A stretch of 41,270 nt of DNA, from contig JABSQX010000126.1 in assembly GCA_013215615.1 (NCBI GenBank), positions 1 through 41,270 on the forward strand. Reading direction: 5' to 3'. A program made the translations under genes and the position numbers. Below are positions 8,045 through 17,840 of this stretch, one piece after another (the stretch's first letter is position 1; the number at the start of each line of letters is the position of its first letter). This DNA comes from Myxococcales bacterium (GTDB lineage Bacteria; Myxococcota_A; UBA9160; SMWR01). Below the pieces are notes generated by a model. The model did not search any database and was not told where the DNA came from. It worked only from the letters and a program-made list of their open reading frames with translations.

Positions 8045-8968
8045 ATGACGCTGCGCATCGCCCTGTTCGGACAGGCACCCTTCGGGCGTGACACTTTGGT
8101 GAAGGTGCTCGAGGCGGGCCACGAAGTGGTGGGCGTCTACGCACCGCCTGCGGGCTCCCGCCCGGACCCCATGGCCGCCGAGGCCCTGGAGCAGGGCCTG
8201 CCGCTCTTCCGGCACCGATACTTCCGCAAGCAGGGGGAGGCCCGGCCCGAACTCGTCGCCGAGCACGCTGCGCTTCACGCGGACCTCAACGTGCTGGCCT
8301 TCGTGACGGCCTTCCTGCCCGAGGAGATCCTGGAGGCGCCCCGCTTTGCGTCTCTCTGCTTCCATCCTTCCTTGTTGCCCCGTTTCCGCGGCGGCAACGC
8401 GCTGGCCTGGCAGATCATGTTGGGCGCCCAGGCGGCGGGGGTCACGGTCTTCCGCCCGGACTCCGGCGTGGATACCGGGCCCATCGTGATCCAGAAGGGT
8501 CCCGTGCCCATCGAGGCGCACGATACGGCGGGCACGCTCTACTTTCAGAAGCTCTACCCCCTGGGTCTCGAGGCCATCGCCGAGGCGGTGGCGGCGGTGG
8601 CGGCGGGCACGGCGCTCTACCAGGAGCAGGATGAGGGCCCGGCCAGTCACCAGGGCCTGGTCACCGAGGAGGACGCGCGGATCGACTGGCAGCGCCCGGT
8701 GGTCGAACTCGACCGCTGGATTCGAGGCTGTGATCCCCAGCCGGGGGCCTGGACGCTGCGGGACGGGGAGGTGCTGCGTTGCTACGACGGGCGCCTCGAG
8801 GCCGGCTCCGCGGAGGCTCCCCCCGGAGAGATCCTGGGCTTTGCGGACGGGCGCGTGCTGCTGGCCGCCCAGGGCGGCCGCTTGTCGGCAGGGCGCCTGC
8901 GGCTCGGGAGTGCCGCCAAGCTCCCGGCCGCCGAACTGGGGCTCGAGGTGGGCGAGCGGCTGGGCTGA
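8045..8968 (+). CDS. Formyltransferase-fold protein resembling the hydrolase domain of 10-formyl-THF dehydrogenase
   Basis: A 307-aa protein of the methionyl-tRNA formyltransferase superfamily with an N-terminal Rossmann-like formyltransferase domain (about 1-190) and a C-terminal OB-like domain (about 205-300). It is closest in recall to the hydrolase domain of ALDH1L/10-formyltetrahydrofolate dehydrogenase: GLPLFRHRYFRKQG, LNVLAFVTAFLPEEIL, FHPSLLPRFRGGNALAW, DSGVDTGPIVIQKG. Catalytic His107 and Asp143 are present. The Asn found two residues before the histidine in methionyl-tRNA and sugar formyltransferases is Cys105 here; ALDH1L1 also lacks that Asn. The gene is therefore probably not the housekeeping fmt. 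It sits nine bases after the acyltransferase gene. Formyl-THF hydrolysis and formyl transfer to a small molecule are both possible. Confidence 0.85.
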   Translation: MTLRIALFGQAPFGRDTLVKVLEAGHEVVGVYAPPAGSRPDPMAAEALEQGLPLFRHRYFRKQGEARPELVAEHAALHADLNVLAFVTAFLPEEILEAPRFASLCFHPSLLPRFRGGNALAWQIMLGAQAAGVTVFRPDSGVDTGPIVIQKGPVPIEAHDTAGTLYFQKLYPLGLEAIAEAVAAVAAGTALYQEQDEGPASHQGLVTEEDARIDWQRPVVELDRWIRGCDPQPGAWTLRDGEVLRCYDGRLEAGSAEAPPGEILGFADGRVLLAAQGGRLSAGRLRLGSAAKLPAAELGLEVGERLG

Positions 8969-9278
8969 GGGACGCCCCTGGCCCGTATTGTCGGGGGGGC
9001 TCGCGGTCAGAGGTGTCGAAGTGCGCTGGACGCGCAGCCAGCTGCTTGAAACGCAAGATTTCACGCCTAAACTACGGCTCGCTGTCGGCCGATCGGAAGG
9101 GCCGGCCTGAGTTCTGGCGCCCTGGGGCGGAGCAGTACCCGGGTCCGAAACCGCGGTCAGAACGCAGAAGAGGGCCCGACCTGTCCCCGATCGGGGGAGA
9201 GAGCAGGCGGGGCCACCCGAACCCGAGGAGGGTCCGGTCCGGGAGTTCCCAAGGAGCATCCCACGGACGAGACGAAGC
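8969..9278 (+). other. 310-base non-coding leader region upstream of EF-G
   Basis: I see no gene here. The region holds the promoter described at 9046-9073. About 200 bases then lie between the predicted transcription start and the EF-G ATG. That leader is rich in short inverted repeats, including the perfect palindrome CCCCGATCGGGG (9185-9196) and the GGTCCGGTCC region near 9231-9240. An AAGGAG sits at 9251-9256, too far from the ATG to be its ordinary ribosome binding site. A structured leader controlling EF-G synthesis is possible but unproven. Confidence 0.5.
9046..9073 (+). promoter_or_regulatory. Candidate sigma-70 promoter of the EF-G gene
   Basis: TTGAAA (9046-9051), a 16-base spacer, and TAAACT (9068-9073). 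It stands out because the surrounding DNA is very GC-rich. Transcription would start near 9080, leaving a 5' untranslated region of about 200 bases before EF-G. Confidence 0.5.
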
Positions 9279-11369
<2,091 letters not shown>

Positions 11370-11399
11370 GCTCTGCCCGAGACCCAGCCAGGAGGCGCC

Positions 11400-12089
11400 G
11401 TGTATCGAAAGTTCCTGAACGTCCGGAGTCCGCTGCGATTGCTCGAGAAGGGACTGCACGGGGGCTTGGGGCCAGGCAACCTGGGCGTGGTGCTGGCCGG
11501 CCACGGCGTCGGAAAGACCTCCTTCCTGGTGGGCGTGGCGATGGACGAGCTGCTGCGCGAGGGGCGCGTCTTGCACGTCTCGCTCTCCCACTCCGTGCGC
11601 CACGTCCGCGCCCACTACGACACCGTCTACGAGGAACTCGCCGGGTCCACCCACCTCGAGGACGAGCGGCTGATCCACGGAGAGATCGATCGCCGCCGCA
11701 GTGTCCGGGTGTATCCGCCGGGTTCACTCACCATGCAGAGGCTGCGCGAGGCCGTGGCTGTCGAGAGCGAGATCGCCGGGAAGCCCTCCCTGTTGATCCT
11801 GGAGGGCGTGGACCTCGCCGCCATGTCACGCCCCGAGGCGGTGGACCTCAAGGAGTTGGCGTCGGAACTGGGGGCGGAGGTCTGGATCGAAGCGGCCAGC
11901 AGCGAGGAACACGTGGGCATGTTGCCCCCCGCCGTGGCGGCCCTCGACGACCTCATCTCCGTGGTCCTGGCCCTCGAGCCCGAGGCACAGGTCGTCAGGC
12001 TGCGAGCCCTCAAGGATCACGAGAACCCCGACGTCGCGGATCTGCACGTCTCGCTGGATCCCCACACGCTGCTGCTGGTGCGCAGCTGA
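11400..12089 (+). CDS. P-loop NTPase of unknown function, downstream of EF-G
   Basis: A 229-aa soluble protein with a clear Walker A, GHGVGKTS (34-41), in a RecA/KaiC-like setting (GGLGPGNLGVVLAGHGVGKTSF). A Walker B-like strand PSLLILEGVD follows near 150-160. After Walker A comes VLHVSLSHSVRHVRAHYDTVYEEL, an unusually histidine-rich segment. I recall similar uncharacterised proteins in deltaproteobacteria but know no function. The GTG start at 11400 has GGAGG three bases upstream. It begins 30 bases after EF-G and is probably cotranscribed with it, which hints at a translation- or energy-linked role. No DNA-binding or membrane segment is visible. Confidence 0.75.
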   Translation: MYRKFLNVRSPLRLLEKGLHGGLGPGNLGVVLAGHGVGKTSFLVGVAMDELLREGRVLHVSLSHSVRHVRAHYDTVYEELAGSTHLEDERLIHGEIDRRRSVRVYPPGSLTMQRLREAVAVESEIAGKPSLLILEGVDLAAMSRPEAVDLKELASELGAEVWIEAASSEEHVGMLPPAVAALDDLISVVLALEPEAQVVRLRALKDHENPDVADLHVSLDPHTLLLVRS

Positions 12090-12101
12090 GCGAGGGCTCG
12101 G

Positions 12102-12614
12102 CTACTGGAACTCCGCGAGCTTTTCGCGGTAGGCACCCCGCAGGCTATTGGCCTCTGCACGCGTGAAGCCCAGCTCCTCGCCGATGAGCACGATCTCCGC
12201 ACTCTCATCGGTGGAGATGGTGCCGTCCGCCGCAGCCACCGCGTAGAGGCACTGGAGGAGCTTGCCGCGCTGCGCGCGGGTCGAGATCTTGCGGAACTCT
12301 CGGGTCACCACGTAGTCCTGGGTGCCCCCCAGCGAGCGGGCCTGGCTCTTTGCGATCTCCACCACCAGCGCGGCCTCGGATTCCGAGAGCCCGGCGAGCT
12401 CTCGAGCGATTCGCTGCATCTCGCTGGTCTCGGCCTCGTCGATTTGCAGGTCCGCGTGGGCGATGCGCGCCAGCACGTACGCGAAGGCGGCCAGGTAACG
12501 GGCCTCTTCGGGAGCCAGCCGGTCGAGTTTCGCGGCGATCCGTTGAACGGTCTCGCTTTCCCCTCGCGACTCGCGTTCCGCTCCCTCGATGCCCAAGAAA
12601 CGCAGCAGGCTCAC
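12102..12614 (-). CDS. TerB-family protein
   Basis: A 170-aa all-helical protein of the TerB/DjlA-N superfamily. The two TerB-type acidic helical segments are visible: YVLARIAHADLQIDEAE (46-62) and AVAAADGTISTDESAEI (near 124-140). In this family the conserved acidic residues are thought to bind metal, and members are linked to tellurite or envelope stress and regulatory scaffolds; the exact role here is unknown. The start is a GTG at 12614 with AGGAG six bases upstream. The gene ends 12 bases from the converging NTPase gene and starts 51 bases from the end of the flavoprotein gene on the same strand, so it may be the last gene of the arsenic-type operon. Confidence 0.75.
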   Translation of the reverse strand: MSLLRFLGIEGAERESRGESETVQRIAAKLDRLAPEEARYLAAFAYVLARIAHADLQIDEAETSEMQRIARELAGLSESEAALVVEIAKSQARSLGGTQDYVVTREFRKISTRAQRGKLLQCLYAVAAADGTISTDESAEIVLIGEELGFTRAEANSLRGAYREKLAEFQ

Positions 12615-12665
12615 GGAGTCTCCTTTCCCCGAGAGTCTACGCGATCTCGGCTGCCGGGGGCCGCC

Positions 12666-14210
12666 TCAAACCCGCAAGCGGATCAGGCGCTTCAACCACC
12701 TGCGCAGTGCCGGGGTCGCTCGCTCTTTCGCGCGCAGACCCGCCACGCGCGCGATGCCCTGGGCCAGGGTGGGGTAGGGGTGGATGACGTCGAGGAGCTT
12801 GCCGAGGCCTTGCCCCGTCAGCATGGCCAGCGTCAGCTCGCCGATCAGCTCGCCCGCATGGGGAGCCACGATGCTCGCACCCACGATGCGGTCGCGCTTC
12901 CGCTGCAGGAGGATTTTCAGGAAGCCCTCCTCCTCCCCGTCGGTGACGGCGCGGTTCAGCTCGGAGAGCGGCACCGTGTAGCTGTCCACCTCGATTCCCG
13001 CGGCCAGAGCCTCGCCGCGGCCCAGTCCCACGTGGGCGATCTCCGGGTCCGTGTATGTGCACCAGGGCATCACCAGCCGGGAGAGCCGCGCCCGGCCCAG
13101 GGGACCCAGGGAGAAGAGCGCGTTGCGGACTGCGATCCTGGCGGCGGCGTCGGCGGCGTGGGTGAACTGCCAGCGCATGCAGACGTCGCCCGCCGCGTAA
13201 ATCCGGGGATTCCGGGTGCGCAGGAAGTCGTCCACGTGTACGCCGCGGAGCGCGTCGTAGGCGACGCCCGCTGCCTCGAGGCCCATCTCCTCCACGTTGG
13301 GTGTGCGCCCCACCGCTAGCAGGATCCGGTCGGCCGGCAGCTGTCGCACCGCTCCGTCGGAAGAGCGGTAGTGGATGCAGGCTGCTTGGGGGCCGCCGTC
13401 AACCCGCTCGATGCGCGCGCTGTCCTCGATCCGCAGCCCTTCGGCGCGCAGCCTCGCGTCCAGGACGCGGGCAGTCTCCCGGTCTTCGCGCGGCAGCACG
13501 TGGGCGTCGGCGTGTAGCAGGCTCACCTGGGAGCCCAGGCGCGCGAAGGCCTGGGCGAGCTCGCAGCCGATCGGCCCGCCGCCGATCACGGCCAGGCGTT
13601 CGGGGAGCGTCTCGAGATCGAAGACGCTCTCGCTGGTGAGGGGGCCGGCCTCGGCGAGACCCGGGATGGGGAGGGAAGCCGGGCGCGCCCCGGTGGCCAG
13701 CACTGCGCGCTTGAAGCGCAGGGTGCGCCCGTCGACTTCGAGACGGTCACGGCCGCTGAAGTGTGCCCGGCCCAGGAAGACCGCGACGCCCAGTTCGTCG
13801 CGGTAGCGGAGTGCCGAGTCCTCGTGGCTGATGCGCGCGCGGATCTCGCGCATGCGCTCCATCACCCGCGCGAAGTCCGGCGCGGCACCGGCGGCCAGCT
13901 CGAGCCCCAGCTCCCGCTGGGCGCGGTGCGCCTCGGCGACCATTCGCGAGGCCCGGAGCAGGCTCTTGGACGGCACGCAGCCGGTGTTCAGGCAGTCGCC
14001 CCCCAGGTGCTGCTCTTCCACCAGGGCCACCCGGGCGCCGAGGCCGGCGGCCAGGGCCGCGCTGATGAGCCCCGCCGAGCCCGCGCCCACCACCACCAGG
14101 TCGTAACGGGCTCGCGGCTCGGGGTTTTGCCAGTCGCCGGGGAAGACGTTCTCGAGCAGCCGGCCGTCGTGGGGGCTGCCGGTCCGCGGGCTCGAGGGGC
14201 GGCGACTCAT
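12666..14210 (-). CDS. MerA-like FAD/NAD(P)-dependent disulfide oxidoreductase
   Basis: A 514-aa class I pyridine nucleotide-disulfide oxidoreductase with an N-terminal extension of about 35 residues. FAD motif VGAGSAG (41-47); redox-active disulfide Cys73/Cys78 in GGDCLNTGCVPSK; second dinucleotide motif IGGGPIGCELAQAF; second FAD motif IYAAGDVC. At the C-terminal interface the His-Glu dyad of lipoamide and glutathione reductases is absent: Tyr479 takes the His place (as in MerA, HPY) and Gln484 the Glu place. It has no C-terminal vicinal Cys pair, so reduction of mercury is not indicated. The ATG at 14210 overlaps the TVP38 stop as ATGA and has a GGAG site. Homologues often occur with, or fused to, TVP38-domain proteins. 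The substrate is unknown. Confidence 0.9.
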   Translation of the reverse strand: MSRRPSSPRTGSPHDGRLLENVFPGDWQNPEPRARYDLVVVGAGSAGLISAALAAGLGARVALVEEQHLGGDCLNTGCVPSKSLLRASRMVAEAHRAQRELGLELAAGAAPDFARVMERMREIRARISHEDSALRYRDELGVAVFLGRAHFSGRDRLEVDGRTLRFKRAVLATGARPASLPIPGLAEAGPLTSESVFDLETLPERLAVIGGGPIGCELAQAFARLGSQVSLLHADAHVLPREDRETARVLDARLRAEGLRIEDSARIERVDGGPQAACIHYRSSDGAVRQLPADRILLAVGRTPNVEEMGLEAAGVAYDALRGVHVDDFLRTRNPRIYAAGDVCMRWQFTHAADAAARIAVRNALFSLGPLGRARLSRLVMPWCTYTDPEIAHVGLGRGEALAAGIEVDSYTVPLSELNRAVTDGEEEGFLKILLQRKRDRIVGASIVAPHAGELIGELTLAMLTGQGLGKLLDVIHPYPTLAQGIARVAGLRAKERATPALRRWLKRLIRLRV

Positions 14211-14938
14211 CGGGGCTCCGCTTCGCCAGGTTGGGGGGTCACGTGGGCCTCCTCGAGCGCGCGACGCGCGATGCGCGCCACCATCACCGCCACGCCCAGG
14301 GTGGCGACCACTCCAAGGGCCAGCAGCGCGTTTTCCAGCGGCGTTCGCGCAGGCTCCACGCCGCCCGCGAGGCTTGCCACCTCGCCCGCTGCTCTGCCCA
14401 GGAACACGTAGGCGAGGGTGACGGGCAGCATGCCGGGCGCGGCCAGCAGGGTATCGACGAAGCGGATCTGCGTGAGTCCCAGCGCGTAGTTGAGCAGGTT
14501 GAAGGGGAAGAGCGGCGAGAGGCGCATCAGCAGCACGATCCTCCAGCCTTGTTCACCCACGGCCCGGTCCAGTGCCTGGAAGCGTGGATCGCGGGCGATC
14601 CACCTCTCCGCGCTGCCGCGCGCCGCGTAGCGGGCCACCCAGAAGGCCAGCGAGGAACCCAGCACCGCCGCGACGAAGACGTAGAACGTGCCGGCTGCCA
14701 GCCCGAAGGTGGCGCCGGCAGCCAGCGTCAGCAGCACCGCGGGTGCGAAGGCCACGACTGCCAGCGCGTAGCCCGCGATGAAGACGGCGGGCCCCCAGGC
14801 GCCGAGTCCGCCCACCCAGTGCTGGAAGGCGGGCAGGCTCGCACCGGCCAGCCGCCCCAGCGCGACCAGGGCCGCCAGACCGACCGCGATGACCAGCATC
14901 CGTCTTGCGAGCCGCGGAAGTTGTTTCCGTTTGGACAT
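14207..14938 (-). CDS. TVP38/TMEM64 (VTT/DedA superfamily) membrane protein
   Basis: A 243-aa inner-membrane protein with about five to six hydrophobic segments, starting at residues 15-32 and 45-75. The VTT-domain signature regions are present: PAVLLTLAAGATFGLAAGTFYVFVAAVLGSSLAFWVARY, and RLSPLFPFNLLNYALGLT, the re-entrant proline motif. VTT proteins act as lipid scramblases or proton-linked transporters. TVP38 members next to arsenic and mercury flavoproteins may move arsenolipid or metalloid compounds, which is inference. The ATG at 14938 has GGGAG four bases upstream. It lies between the ArsS gene (95 bases upstream) and the MerA-like gene (4-base overlap). Confidence 0.9.
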   Translation of the reverse strand: MSKRKQLPRLARRMLVIAVGLAALVALGRLAGASLPAFQHWVGGLGAWGPAVFIAGYALAVVAFAPAVLLTLAAGATFGLAAGTFYVFVAAVLGSSLAFWVARYAARGSAERWIARDPRFQALDRAVGEQGWRIVLLMRLSPLFPFNLLNYALGLTQIRFVDTLLAAPGMLPVTLAYVFLGRAAGEVASLAGGVEPARTPLENALLALGVVATLGVAVMVARIARRALEEAHVTPQPGEAEPR

Positions 14939-15033
14939 CTCACTCCCAGGGCGCGCCTGCGGCCCATCGGGCGGAAGGGGTGACTCGAAGGGGCTCCCGT
15001 GGGCCCGCAGGGGCGATCGTAGGGCTTCGCGGC

Positions 15034-16020
15034 TCAGCGGGTGAGGGCCCCCCCGCAGCTCGAGCCGGCGCCCGCCGTACAGCCGAAACAGTGGCCGCCG
15101 GTGGCGATGCTTGCTGGCGCGAGACTCGAGAGGTCCTCGATGTCCCAGAGGTTGCGCGGGCGGAAGCCCAGCGGAATCTCCAGCATCTGGTTGAAGTCGC
15201 AATCGTAGAGATCGCCTTGCCAACTCACGGAGACCAGCTCGCGGCACATCAACCCGGGCAGCGTCGCGGGGTTGAAGTGGTTGACGAGCAGGCCCATGTA
15301 GGATTCGAGTTCGCCGTCTCGCGCAAGGGAGTGAGCGAAGCGCTTGATGGGCATGTTGGTGAGCGTGCGGAGCTGGTCGAAGCGGATGCCGTGTTCGCGG
15401 AACAGCGCTTCCCGGTACTCGGCCTGGAGTTGCGCCTGGTCCGGGGGGAGACTCGCGCCCAGCGGGTTGTAGACCAGGTCGAGTTCGAGCCCGATGCCCG
15501 GCTGCGCGTAGCCCAGCGCGTTGAGCCACTGCAGGGCCTCGATGCTGCGGGTGTAGACGCCGTGGCCTCGTTGCTGGTCGACGTTCTGCTGCGAATGGCA
15601 GGGCAGGGAGGCCACCACCTTCACCCGCTGCACGGCGAGAAAGTCCGGGGTGTCCTGCTGGCCGGGCTGGTAGAAGACGGTGAGGTTGCAGCGGTCGACC
15701 ACCTGCCGCCCGAGCGCCCGGGCTCCGCGCACCAGGGTGCGGAAGCCCGGACAGAGTTCCGGCGCGCCCCCAGTGAGATCCAGCGTCGTGATTCCCGGGG
15801 AGCGTTCCAGCAGCTGGAGGATGCGCTCGACCACGCGCTCTCCCATCACCTCGCTGCGCTTTGGGCCGGCCTCGACGTGGCAGTGGTGGCAGGCCAGGTC
15901 GCAGCGCCGGCCGACATTGACCTGCAGGGTGGTGGGCGGGCTGCGTCGGAGCCCCCGGGGCTCGATCTCGCGGAGCCGTGCGTCGAAGTCCGGGGCGGGC
16001 AGCGGGCTCGCGTCGCGCAT
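15034..16020 (-). CDS. arsS: Arsenosugar biosynthesis radical SAM protein ArsS
   Basis: A 328-aa radical SAM enzyme with a C-terminal DUF3641 cysteine-rich domain. The [4Fe-4S] motif is Cys40, Cys44, Cys47 (CX3CX2C in RRCDLACHHCH), followed by the SAM-binding LTGGAPEL. The C-terminus contains DCDFNQML and the diagnostic HCFGCTAGAGSSCGG. ArsS acts after ArsM-type arsenic methylation, on adenosylated arsenicals en route to arsenosugars. No ArsM is in the window, so the arsenic role is by family only. Some relatives are selenoproteins; here the frame has no internal TGA. The ATG is at 16020. It is cotranscribed with TVP38 and the MerA-like gene, and with the DUF3047 gene 35 bases upstream. Confidence 0.88.
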   Translation of the reverse strand: MRDASPLPAPDFDARLREIEPRGLRRSPPTTLQVNVGRRCDLACHHCHVEAGPKRSEVMGERVVERILQLLERSPGITTLDLTGGAPELCPGFRTLVRGARALGRQVVDRCNLTVFYQPGQQDTPDFLAVQRVKVVASLPCHSQQNVDQQRGHGVYTRSIEALQWLNALGYAQPGIGLELDLVYNPLGASLPPDQAQLQAEYREALFREHGIRFDQLRTLTNMPIKRFAHSLARDGELESYMGLLVNHFNPATLPGLMCRELVSVSWQGDLYDCDFNQMLEIPLGFRPRNLWDIEDLSSLAPASIATGGHCFGCTAGAGSSCGGALTR

Positions 16021-16055
16021 CGCGGAACAGGGTATCCCGAGCGATCCCCGACGGC

Positions 16056-16784
16056 TCAGCGCGAGGCGAAGCGGAAGTCCGCGAAGCGGGCCGCGGCCTG
16101 CTGGCAGCTCTGGTCGGAATCCGTCATCAGCGCGAGTCCAATGGGGTTGCGGGGCTCCCGCCCGAAGGCCGCGAGGTACTCCGCGGGGACGTCCACCGAA
16201 GCCTGCTGCCACTGGCCACCCGGGCCGGTGCCCAGTACCCGCATGCGCGAGTCCTGGGCGTAGGGATTCGTCCAGCGGGCGCCCAGGGGTTCGCGGCTGC
16301 TCCAGACGAAGATGAGCGCGCTGCCCGGAGGTTCCCGTTCGTAGAGGATGCGTGCGATGGTTCGCTGCAGCCGGCTGAAGAAGCTGCTGTGTTCCTTTTC
16401 GAAGGGGAAGAGCACGTACACGCGAGCCGCGAAGTCGTCGCCGGGCTTGCTGCGCTCGTCCTCGATCTCGAGCGTCTTGTCCACCCGCCATCTCCAGCGC
16501 AGCAGCGGCGTGTCCGAGAGGTCGACGCCCCCCAGGGGCAGGAAGAGTGCGGAGGCCGCGCAGTCGCTCTCCGCGGAGAGCCAGCGCTCCTGCTCGTTTT
16601 CCACAGGCGTGTAGCGAGTGTGGCGCTCGGCTCGGCCGAAGTGCAGGGGCTCCCAGGCCGGGTTGCCGGGCGGAGGCAGTTTGGGGGCTGCCGTGGCGGC
16701 GGCGGCGGCGATCATCCCCACGACAGCGGCGGCGCGCCATCCTCCCTGCAGCTTGCGACGTGCCATCCCGGACGAAACTGCCAT
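16056..16784 (-). CDS. DUF3047 family exported protein
   Basis: A 242-aa protein with a basic N-terminus and an alanine-rich hydrophobic stretch (about 17-33), consistent with a signal peptide and a periplasmic product. The body matches DUF3047: LLRWRWRVDKTLE, DDFAARVYVLF, ALIFVWSSREPLGARWTNPY, and RNPIGLALMTDSDQS near the C-terminus. The fold is predicted to be a carbohydrate-binding-like beta sandwich, and its function is unknown. The start is uncertain between ATG 16784 and ATG 16766; the latter gives a more typical signal peptide (MARRKLQ...). Neither has a strong ribosome binding site. It is probably the first gene of the unit leading into arsS, TVP38 and the MerA-like gene. Confidence 0.82.
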   Translation of the reverse strand: MAVSSGMARRKLQGGWRAAAVVGMIAAAAATAAPKLPPPGNPAWEPLHFGRAERHTRYTPVENEQERWLSAESDCAASALFLPLGGVDLSDTPLLRWRWRVDKTLEIEDERSKPGDDFAARVYVLFPFEKEHSSFFSRLQRTIARILYEREPPGSALIFVWSSREPLGARWTNPYAQDSRMRVLGTGPGGQWQQASVDVPAEYLAAFGREPRNPIGLALMTDSDQSCQQAAARFADFRFASR

Positions 16785-16897
16785 CGACGGGGCCGCCGCG
16801 CCACGGGGCGTTCGATCCCCTCGAGTGGTGCCGCTATGCTGCGGCGCCGAATCCCCCCGCCCGCTAGAGGCGGCGGTGAGAACAGGAGGTACGGGCG

Positions 16898-17806
16898 ATG
16901 AGCGAGATCAGCTTCGAGGGCCGTGTGGCCGTGATCACCGGTGCGGGAGGCGGCCTCGGCAAGACCTACGCACTGCAGATGGCCTCGCGGGGGGCGAGCG
17001 TGGTGATCAACGATCTAGGCGGTGCTGCCGATGGCACCGGCGGCGGCCAGAACATGGCGGACCAGACCGTCGAGGAGATCAGCGCCGCGGGCGGCAAGGC
17101 CGTGGCCAACTACGACTCCGTGGCCACGCCCGAGGGCGGCAAGGCCATCGTCCAGACCGCGCTCGACAACTTCGGGAAGGTCGACATCCTGGTCAACAAC
17201 GCGGGCATCCTGCGCGACAAGAGCTTCCTCAAGTTGGAGCCCGCGAACCTCGAGGCCGTGCTCGACGTGCACCTCTCGGGTGCCTTCTTCGTCACTCAGC
17301 CGGCCTTCGCGTCCATGAAGGAGAACAGCTATGGGCGCATCGTGATGGCCTCCTCGGGGGCGGGCATCTTCGGGAACTTCGGCCAGGCCAACTACGGGGC
17401 GGCCAAGATGGGCCTGGTCGGGCTCATGAACGTGCTGGCCGTCGAGGGCGCGAAGTACGACATCAAGGTGAATACCATTGCCCCCATCGCCAAGACCCGG
17501 CTCACCGAAGCACTGCTGGGCGGCCTGGCGGATGCCCTGGACCCGAATTTCGTGACCCCGCTGGTGAGCTACCTGTGTTCCGAGAAGTGCGAACTCACCC
17601 ACGAGATCTTCGACGTGGGTGGCGGGCGCTACGCGCGGGTCTTCCTGGGCATGTGCGGGGGCTGGACGGCCCCCAAGGGCAGCGTCCCCTCGCCCGACGA
17701 CATCTTCGACAACATCGATCGCATCCGTGACCAGGCCGATTACACGGTGCCCACGAGTATCGCGGACGAGACCAAGGCGGTGGCTGAAGCCCTGAAGGGC
17801 GCCTAG
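16898..17806 (+). CDS. SDR family (3R)-hydroxyacyl-CoA dehydrogenase, MFE-2-like
   Basis: A 302-aa short-chain dehydrogenase. The cofactor motif TGAGGGLGKTYAL (15-27) and the following INDLGG with an insert before the next helix are typical of the dehydrogenase unit of peroxisomal multifunctional enzyme 2 (17-beta-HSD4). NNAGILRDKSF, the catalytic serine in MASSGAG and YGAAK supply Asn, Ser, Tyr and Lys. The Asp after the beta-2 strand favours NAD. The C-terminal part (about 215-302) is also MFE-2-like. It would oxidise (3R)-hydroxyacyl-CoA in a beta-oxidation branch. The ATG at 16898 has an AGGAGGT site six bases upstream. It is transcribed alone or with the kinase gene 35 bases later. Confidence 0.92.
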   Translation: MSEISFEGRVAVITGAGGGLGKTYALQMASRGASVVINDLGGAADGTGGGQNMADQTVEEISAAGGKAVANYDSVATPEGGKAIVQTALDNFGKVDILVNNAGILRDKSFLKLEPANLEAVLDVHLSGAFFVTQPAFASMKENSYGRIVMASSGAGIFGNFGQANYGAAKMGLVGLMNVLAVEGAKYDIKVNTIAPIAKTRLTEALLGGLADALDPNFVTPLVSYLCSEKCELTHEIFDVGGGRYARVFLGMCGGWTAPKGSVPSPDDIFDNIDRIRDQADYTVPTSIADETKAVAEALKGA

Positions 17807-17840
17807 CACCTGGGTCGACAGGTTCGCTCGCGGAACCCGC

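Noticed and set aside
12090-12101. Terminator between the converging NTPase and TerB genes
   Set aside because: Only a 4-bp GAGC/GCTC-type pairing is available in and around the 12-base gap. It is too weak to call.
12666-14210. Mercuric reductase (merA)
   Set aside because: The MerA-like fold and Tyr479 fit, but the C-terminal vicinal cysteines and the N-terminal heavy-metal domain are missing and no mer genes are nearby.
15034-16020. Possible selenocysteine in ArsS, as in some family members
   Set aside because: The frame runs from ATG to its stop without an internal TGA, and all motif positions carry cysteine.
14905-16263. A 452-codon plus-strand open frame
   Set aside because: It is antisense to arsS and the DUF3047 gene, which have unmistakable motifs. 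No ribosome binding site or domain supports it.
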